From NCBI RefSeq assembly GCF_020509005.1, contig NC_063017.1:744001-808000 (forward strand): a stretch of DNA of 64,000 nt. The letters run 5' to 3'. A program made the position numbers and the translations under genes. Numbering within the stretch: the first letter of the stretch is position 1; every line of letters begins with the position of its first letter. This document shows positions 57,896-64,000 of the stretch, piece after piece. The notes beneath the pieces were generated by a model, which did not search any database, had not been told where the DNA came from, and saw only the letters and a program-made list of their open reading frames with translations. The stretch is from Fulvia fulva (lineage: Eukaryota > Ascomycota > Dothideomycetes > Mycosphaerellales > Mycosphaerellaceae).

Positions 57896-60800
57896 CTACC
57901 TTGTCTGCAACCCTGGAGTTGTCCCCCTCTTCCTGCTCTCCTCCTCCTTCTTTCTCTCCTCAATCCATCTCTCTGTTTCCCTAGTAAGAGAGAACTGCTC
58001 CAAAAATCCTTGGTGGATGATCCACCTTGTAATTCTCTGGAGGTCTCCCTTATTGCTAATCATGGCTTGGAAGTTTCTGTTCCTTGCCCTTGCCCTCCAT
58101 TCACCTCTCCCTGTACTCCATTCTTTGCAAACCAGAAGTCTATGTTCGACATTCTGGGACAGGTAGCCGCATGGGCAACTCTTGTCTTCGATACCTGGGA
58201 CTTTTCTCTGATGCAGGTATGCCCTGACTCCGATGTGTTCAGAGCGGATTTGTATTGCTATGCTTGCTTCTGACCTGGTTAGGTCTGAGTACAGTAGGTA
58301 GTTGTGGCTACCAAACTGTTGGAGTGCCTTTGGGGTTCCTGGCCTCTGTGGGGTTCTTGTCCATTCAGTCTTCCAGAGGAGTCCTGCCATCCTTTCAGCT
58401 AGAGACTGTTGCCTCTTCCCTTGGCTGGCTGCTGATCCTCTCCCTTGAGCCCTTCTGTCCTGTTCCTGCTGGGCTAGGTGCAGCTGTTCTGTTAGCTCTT
58501 TGAACTTCTGCAGGTCCTGCTGCTTCTGTGGGGCTGGATTGGGTCTTGCTTGTCTGTGCCTTCTTGTGCACTGGCTCCTGATTTTGTTGACTGCCTTCTG
58601 GATTACTAGCTGGGCTGGGTATGCAGACGTCTTTCCTGCATACTGGTATCTCAACCCTTGAAGGTAGAGCTTGGCTGGTGGGGAGCCAGACTCCATTTCG
58701 ACCACCCTTGTTGGAGTTGACTTGTATGCTCCAAGCACCTTTTTCAGACAGGAGGCTTGGGCTCTGCTGATGGGATCTGCAATTCTCTTTGGGATCTTGT
58801 CTTGGGCTGACCAGATCTGGGCTCCATATAGCATGGCTGGCTTCACAATGGCCTTGTACATAACCTTTGCTTTCGCAAATGTGGCTCCCCATGTGGAGGC
58901 TGTAAGCCTGTCAATTGATTGCCTGTTGTTGTCTGCTCTTGCCTGTGCTTTCTTGACCTGTGGTCCCCAGCTAAGCTTTGGATCCATCCATATTCCTAGC
59001 ACCCTTAATTCACTAGAGGGTTCTGTTGTGTGTCCCTGAATAGTGATTGGGGCTTGCATATTGTGTCTGTTTCTGGCTCTACTGAAGTGGATGAGTTGAT
59101 ACTTCTCTGGGGCAAATCTGGCTCCATGTTTCCTGGCCCATTCCTCACATTCCTTGTGTTTCTTCTGCAAGATTCTGCAGTTCTCTTCTGTGCTGTCTGA
59201 CCAGGCTAGGATGTTTGTGTCATCCACAAACCCTGAGGCTGATGTGTTTCTGGAGTTTAGCTTTGCTAGCAGGTCTGCCATAAAGAGGAGAAACAGGATT
59301 GGAGACATTGTTGATCCCTGTGGGATTCCTGTCTCTGTAGGCATGCTGTCAGATTTGTATCTGCCCAGTCTTAGTCTTGTGGTTCTGCCTTTGAGGAACG
59401 ACTGGATGAACTGGACTGTCCAGTTAGGGATAGCCTTCTGTTTTAGGATGTGGATCAGCCTCTGGTGTGAGACATTGTCAAAGGCTCCTGATATGTCCAG
59501 TGAGAGGAGTGTGGCTGCTTTGTTGTTCCCAAAGTGCCACAGGGTCTTGATCTGCTCTGTGATAAGTTCCACAGCTGTTAGTGTTGATCTTTGTTTCCTG
59601 CCTCCTATCTGTTCTTCAGGAAGGATTCCATGTTCTTCAGCTAGGTTTGTCAGCCTTTCTGCTATGATCTTTTCCAGGAGTTTGCCTAGTGTGTTGAGCA
59701 AGGCAATAGGTCTGTATGCCTTTAGCTTTGTGTAGTCCTCTTTCTGTGGTTTTCTCAAGACCACAGTCAGTGACTCCTTGAAGTGTTTAGGGCAGTGTCC
59801 TTGGGCCATGCACTGTGAAAAGATGTTTGACAGTGCAGGGGAGATCTGGTCCTTGCATGTCTTAATGAACAAGTTTGGAATCCCATCTGGTCCTGGGGCC
59901 TTGTTTCCTGAGAGTGTCTTAATGATGCTCTTGATCTCTCCCTCTCCCACTGTGCAGGATTGCTCTAGTGGTGTTGGATACACACTGCCTTCTAGATCCT
60001 GCAGGTCAGCTTCTACCTGTGTGCCAAAGAAATGTTTCCCCAATGCCTGTGCCTTTCCTGGGAGAGTGTGTTGGATTACTCCTTCCTGGTCTTCAATGTT
60101 TGGAAACTGGGGCAGCATGTTTCTGTCCTGTGTGGGTTGTCTTGCCCACTTTGCTAGTTTCCACATCTTCTCAGGATTCTGGGTAATGGATCCAACTGTT
60201 GACCTCCACTCCAGCATCTTGTCCCTCTTGATCTGGGCCTTCTTGTCTCTGGTTGCCTGGTTGTATCTGTCCCATGCTTCCTGGGAGTGACTCTGGGTAA
60301 GGGCTCTCCTGGCCTGCCTGGCTGCCTTGACCTTCTCTGAGCATTCCTTTGTCCAGAATGGCTTCTAGTACAGTGACTGTTTCTTTTCTCTGGTGTGGGC
60401 TGCCGCAGTTTCCTGCATTGTTCTAACCAGTTCTGCCACTGCTTGGTCTATGTCTAAGGCTGTTTCCAGTCTCCTGGTCTCTAGTCCAGCTAGCTTCTGT
60501 TCCAGGTCTTGTCTGATCTGTTCCCAGTTGGCTGCCTTCCAGGCCAGCTGAGGTTCTAGGTCTCCTTCCTGCTGTGTCTGTGTTTCAAACTCCACCTGAA
60601 TTGGGAGGTGATCTGATGAGGACTCCAAGTCCTGGTTAACCCAGCATCTGGTGACCTTCTGCTGCAGGTCATGTGATGCAAAGCACAGGTCAATGGTGCT
60701 TGAGCTTGCTCTCTGTGACCAGGTAGTTAGGCCCTTTGGGGTAACTAGGTGCATGTTGTTGCTTTGGGTAGTGGAGAGGAGTCTGTTAGCTAGGAAGTGA

Positions 60801-61282
60801 TGGGCAGGTGCAAAGTCTGATCCCTATGTAGGATGGTGCAAGTTGAAGTCTCCCAGCACGATGTGTTGGGAGTCACTCTGCAGGATGTCTGGCAGCTGTT
60901 GTAGTGTGCCCAGCTGGGTGCTGCTTCTGGAGCTGGGGGGTGGGTTGTATACACTGTGGATGTGGATGCTGCCTTGGTTGGTGTTGAGTCTGACTGAGGT
61001 GATGTCTCCCCCTTCCTGTTGGATTTGTTCCCAGCTGTCTGTTGCCATCTCTTTGCTGATGTACATGCATGTTCTAGGGGTGCCTTGTTTGGCTAGGAGT
61101 GTGTGATACCTTGGGTCGTTAGCAGTAGATGGTCTGTTAGATTTGCTGTTGATCCAAGGTTCCTGGACTGCAATGACTAGGTGTTTCTTTGGGTCCAGTG
61201 CTTGGAGAAAGCTTCTCTAGACCTTGTGCTGGCTTTTGTTGACATTGTACTGGATAGTGGTAAGATTAGGTGTCTCAATCAT
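57896..61282 (-). pseudogene. LINE A ORF2, right copy
   Basis: Same 1129-codon frame as the left copy, with TAG codons at mirror positions (complement of 61217-61219, 60824-60826 and 60365-60367). Endonuclease, FVDD reverse transcriptase and C-terminal CPCG...H...C block are as in the left copy. The open part, 60364 to 57896, spans the whole reverse transcriptase. Confidence 0.92.
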
Positions 61283-62538
61283 GACTCATCCATGCTGGTC
61301 TCCTGCTGGTCTTCTCGTGCTTCCTGCTGCTGGCTGCTATTTGGGATTGTGGTAAGGTTGAGCCTGCTTTGTGACGGGTCTCTTCCTGCAACCACAATTG
61401 ATTTTGGTCTACCCATAGTAGGGTGGCCTTGGGCCTGTGTGGTCTCTTCTGTTCTGCCTCTTTTCAGAGGGTTGTAGACAGTCCTTAGGGGTTCTTGGGT
61501 GATTGTCCCTGTCTGGAATCTGATAGGGGTGTTGATCCTGGCTTCTCTTGCCCTCCTCTTTGCCTCAATCCTAGCTGTGCAGTCTTGGGACCAGGAAGGG
61601 TGTTTCTTTCCACAGCATGCACATCTGGCTTCACTCTTTAGGGCTGTGCAATTCTGTACTTTGTGGCTACCAGCACAGTGGGAACAAGTGTCCTTTTGGC
61701 TTGGGCATCTAGTAGAGATATGACCATACTGTTGGCACTTGAAGCATTGCAGTAGTCTGTGGGCGCTTCTATGGATTTCTGTGTCCATTCTTTCGCATTC
61801 CCAGAAGATGCCCTTGTCAAGCACGGTGTTTGCCTGTTCTACAGTGCCTATCCAGAGCACTAGAGAAGACTCTCTCTTTGTGCCCTTTGTCTTTCTGTTG
61901 ACCCATGCTGCTTTTGTGATCTGTAGCCCTGGGCATACAGCCTGGTTCTGGTCCTGCAGCCTCTTAAGGTCTCCTTCAATGTCAAACTTTGTGGTCATCC
62001 CATGGGCAATAACCATATTTTGTTGGTGTGAGACCTTAGCCGTCTTGCCTAGTTTGACTGTCCACTCCTTCTGTGTCTCTAGCCTCTTCCTGTCTTGCTC
62101 CTGTGCTGTGAACAGCTTAAGGACACCTCCCTTCTCTTTCCTGGCTCCAATGATGCCTTGTATCCCAATCTTCTGTATGATCTCCTTGCCTGACAGGCCC
62201 TCGATCTCTTTCTGCTCTTGCTGGTCGGAAATGTAGACCTTGATAGCTGTTTTCTGGGGGGGAGGGTTTTGGGATGCAACTGCTGCCCAGGTTGGTTGGC
62301 TTAGTTTCTGGCCTTCCTGTGTCCTCTTCTTTGCTGCTGCTGCTACTGTCCTGTTAATGATCTGTCCTGTTTGGCTCCTTAGTGCCTTTAGCCCTCCAAG
62401 GAGCTCCAAAATCATCCCCTTAAGTGCTCTTTCTGGGTGCTCGCCATCTCCTGCCATTGCCATTGTTTCTGCCTTCCTGCAGACCTCCTTCCACTCGTTA
62501 CTCTCCTGCTCCTGGTCGTTTCCTGCGATCGCTATCAT
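61279..62538 (-). CDS. LINE A ORF1, right copy, intact
   Basis: 419-residue open frame from the ATG at 62538, the same protein as at 15356-16615, with three Cys/His knuckles at residues about 265-320. It overlaps ORF2 by 4 bp. Confidence 0.92.
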   Translation of the reverse strand: MIAIAGNDQEQESNEWKEVCRKAETMAMAGDGEHPERALKGMILELLGGLKALRSQTGQIINRTVAAAAKKRTQEGQKLSQPTWAAVASQNPPPQKTAIKVYISDQQEQKEIEGLSGKEIIQKIGIQGIIGARKEKGGVLKLFTAQEQDRKRLETQKEWTVKLGKTAKVSHQQNMVIAHGMTTKFDIEGDLKRLQDQNQAVCPGLQITKAAWVNRKTKGTKRESSLVLWIGTVEQANTVLDKGIFWECERMDTEIHRSAHRLLQCFKCQQYGHISTRCPSQKDTCSHCAGSHKVQNCTALKSEARCACCGKKHPSWSQDCTARIEAKRRAREARINTPIRFQTGTITQEPLRTVYNPLKRGRTEETTQAQGHPTMGRPKSIVVAGRDPSQSRLNLTTIPNSSQQQEAREDQQETSMDES

Positions 62539-62581
62539 CGTGTCACCTCGTAGTCGGGCTGGGTAGATTGAATAGCCGTGC

Positions 62582-63853
62582 AATTATAAGCTTCTATCTA
62601 GATATAGGGGCACACGACTAACCCGGCAAATTAGCTTAGGATCCTCGGACTATAGGTGGACCCGGCGCTACGGTAGAGGAAGTACGTATAGGTAATATTA
62701 CGGAAAGCTAAACAGAATATAGTATTATACTAGAGGCTTACTACGTCTATATAGGGGGCAGACTTTCGGTAGTTACGACTTCTATATACGGCTATTATAC
62801 GGCTAGTCCTTACCTATAGTAGCTAAGTATAGTCCTTAGGCAAGAGGGCCTACCTATTAAAGGGACTCGTCGCGCCGTTAGCGAAGATCTTAAACTAATG
62901 CCTAAGGAAGGTCACCGGGGTATATAAGTCGATACTAATAAGGATACTTAAGTACGAGACCGCTATACCGCCGATCGACCTATATATCTAGAGGTTACGG
63001 ATCTCCTACTTAGGTAAGTCGGTATAGTACCTAGTATAGAAGGTTATCGCTAGTATAGTCGTAAGGGCCCGCGAATTAGTACTAGCGTATAAGGGTATTC
63101 GACCTAGAAACGAGCCGAACTACCGGGTAAGGGACGAATAGCTAGTAATATAATAGGAAGGTAAGAAATCGTTTATAGAGCAACTATAGAAAGAGAGGTA
63201 GAACAACTAGGTTATAGGGTATAGTAGACGCCCTTAGCTAGCGGGATAACCTAAAGAATAGTTAGCTACGAAATCCGCGGTCAAGTACCCCCTAAAGCTT
63301 ATCTACTACCGTCTTACGAGGGTATAGAGTAGTATAGTAACCTAACTACGAAGCGAACACATCGGCCTCTAGGGGTACCTATTATAGAGGAAGGTTCTAG
63401 GATACACGAATACTAGCTACCCCTACGGCTATCGCTCCTAGAACGTACGGCACGTACTCCTCGTCTGTCCGAGGTAGTCGCTAGGAAGGGGGGAGTAGAT
63501 AGTAAAGGCGAGGAACCGGACGATTAGGGCACTTCTTAATAACGCTAAGGACCTACGGCGTATTACGAACTAGATACTAGAGAAGGGCTAGCTAGAACAG
63601 TACCGCCTAGTAGGAGTAGTATAGGAAGAGAGGACACGACGTAGCGCGACGAGACCGGCTAGGAGCGGGGGCTAACGGGGTAGTGACATAGACTACGTAC
63701 GTTCAGAGGGAAAGCTAAACTAGATAAGGAGTAGTCGGGGGCGGGAAGGGTTTTCACCTATTCGGGTTTCCCTTTGTATATAACAATAGATATATACCTA
63801 TATAGGCCGGATAGGGTCCTAGAATAGGGGAATAACAAATCTATCTATCTATA
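62582..63853 (+). mobile_element. LINE B5, 3' part only, heavily RIPed
   Basis: The sequence starts abruptly inside LINE B ORF2 at AAGCTTCTATCTAG (equivalent to about 53992 in B4), just after the LINE A 5' end, and runs to a TCTA tail. It encodes only the C-terminal third of ORF2, including the degraded CPCGY block near 63420. It carries its own RIP changes and is not a copy of B4. Its 5' two thirds are absent from the window. Confidence 0.88.
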
Positions 63854-64000
63854 TAATCGTATATAGCTTCGCCGATTTAGAAAGTAACGGCGCTAGGCTA
63901 ATATAGGACTTTACTTAGACACATCCTATTATATATATCACTCGGGATGTTCCGGGTATTGAGACATATATTCGAGTATAGTTAGACGAGAGGATATAGG
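63854..64000. other. Unassigned flank after LINE B5
   Basis: 147 bp of RIPed sequence with no recognised coding content. It begins AATCGTATATAGC. Confidence 0.3.

Larger units (their letters stand above)
51871..62581 (-). repeat. Right arm of the 10.7-kb near-identical inverted repeat
   Basis: Reverse-complement partner of 15313-26018. The outer end coincides with the 5' terminus of LINE A and the inner end lies inside LINE B4. The loop between the arms is about 25.9 kb. Differences seen: 8 against 7 G/C at 56364, 8 against 4 C/G at 51969, and a C/T change near 51946. Confidence 0.93.
57696..62581 (-). mobile_element. LINE A, right copy, inverted; 5' end fused to LINE B5
   Basis: Same length as the left copy, with a constant coordinate offset and no indel across the whole element. 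Translations of all frames are the same, including the three TAG codons in ORF2. At 62581 the element stops at its own first base (GCACGGCT...) and is followed by AATTATAAGCTTC, which is LINE B internal sequence. With no TSD on this side, this copy arose by DNA duplication, not by independent transposition. Confidence 0.93.

Noticed and set aside
57873..58503. Open frames on the strand opposite LINE A ORF2, and similar ones around 59154-60290 and in the left copy
   Set aside because: They are antisense to a coding region with strong matches to reverse transcriptase, and their mirrored presence in both arms follows from the duplication. No independent motif or start context.
15313..62581. Inverted repeat as terminal repeats of one giant transposon (for example a Starship-like element)
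   Set aside because: The arms contain ordinary LINEs and pseudogenes, no captain tyrosine recombinase is seen, the inner limit is a recombination point within LINE B, and no outer TSD exists.

Overview
The window is a block of transposable elements from a filamentous ascomycete, probably Pezizomycotina (inferred from RIP and TE types; species not identified). Almost every coding relic carries the mark of repeat-induced point mutation (RIP). CpA and TpG are nearly gone, TpA is in large excess, and reading frames are broken by TAG and TAA where related copies have Trp or Gln. CpG is left intact. I found no rRNA, tRNA, CRISPR array or intact cellular gene.

Layout, left to right. 1-3895: a heavily RIPed Tad/I-like LINE (family C), cut by the window edge. 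3896-13100: a minus-strand Ty3/gypsy element (H), whose gag is split by LINE B1 (5738-10679, 15-bp target-site duplication). 13650-14775: an internally deleted pogo/Fot1-type DNA transposon. 15313-20198: LINE A, nearly unRIPed, with a 12-bp TSD. 20212-22439: relics of two host genes, one secreted-protein-like and one membrane-protein-like. 22627-27577: LINE B2. 27578-28345: gypsy G, RNase H to integrase start. 28350-30956: LINE D. 30957-36901: chromovirus E with 173-bp LTRs and an antisense accessory ORF. 36971-41916: LINE B3. 41917-47450: gypsy F. 47600-47922: end of a dehydroshikimate dehydratase-like pseudogene. 50309-55266: LINE B4. 55454-57682: the same two host-gene relics, inverted. 57696-62581: a second LINE A, inverted. 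62582-63853: the 3' part of LINE B5.

The main feature is a large, nearly perfect inverted repeat. Left arm 15313-26018 matches right arm 51871-62581 with only homopolymer-length changes and at least one base change seen, around a loop of about 25.9 kb. The inner end of the identity lies inside a LINE B copy: the 5' part of B4 matches B3 rather than B2, so LINE B homology probably mediated the event. The outer end falls at the 5' terminus of LINE A, where the right copy is fused to the middle of another LINE B.

Order of events, inferred: gypsy elements and host genes; LINE B, C and D insertions and heavy RIP; later LINE A insertion beside an already degraded gene; then inverted duplication. 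LINE A is the only element with long open frames. Its two ORFs (zinc-knuckle ORF1; endonuclease plus reverse transcriptase ORF2) would act together, but three TAG codons shared by both copies break ORF2. The two LINE A copies show no difference I could find, which argues that RIP has not acted effectively since the duplication.
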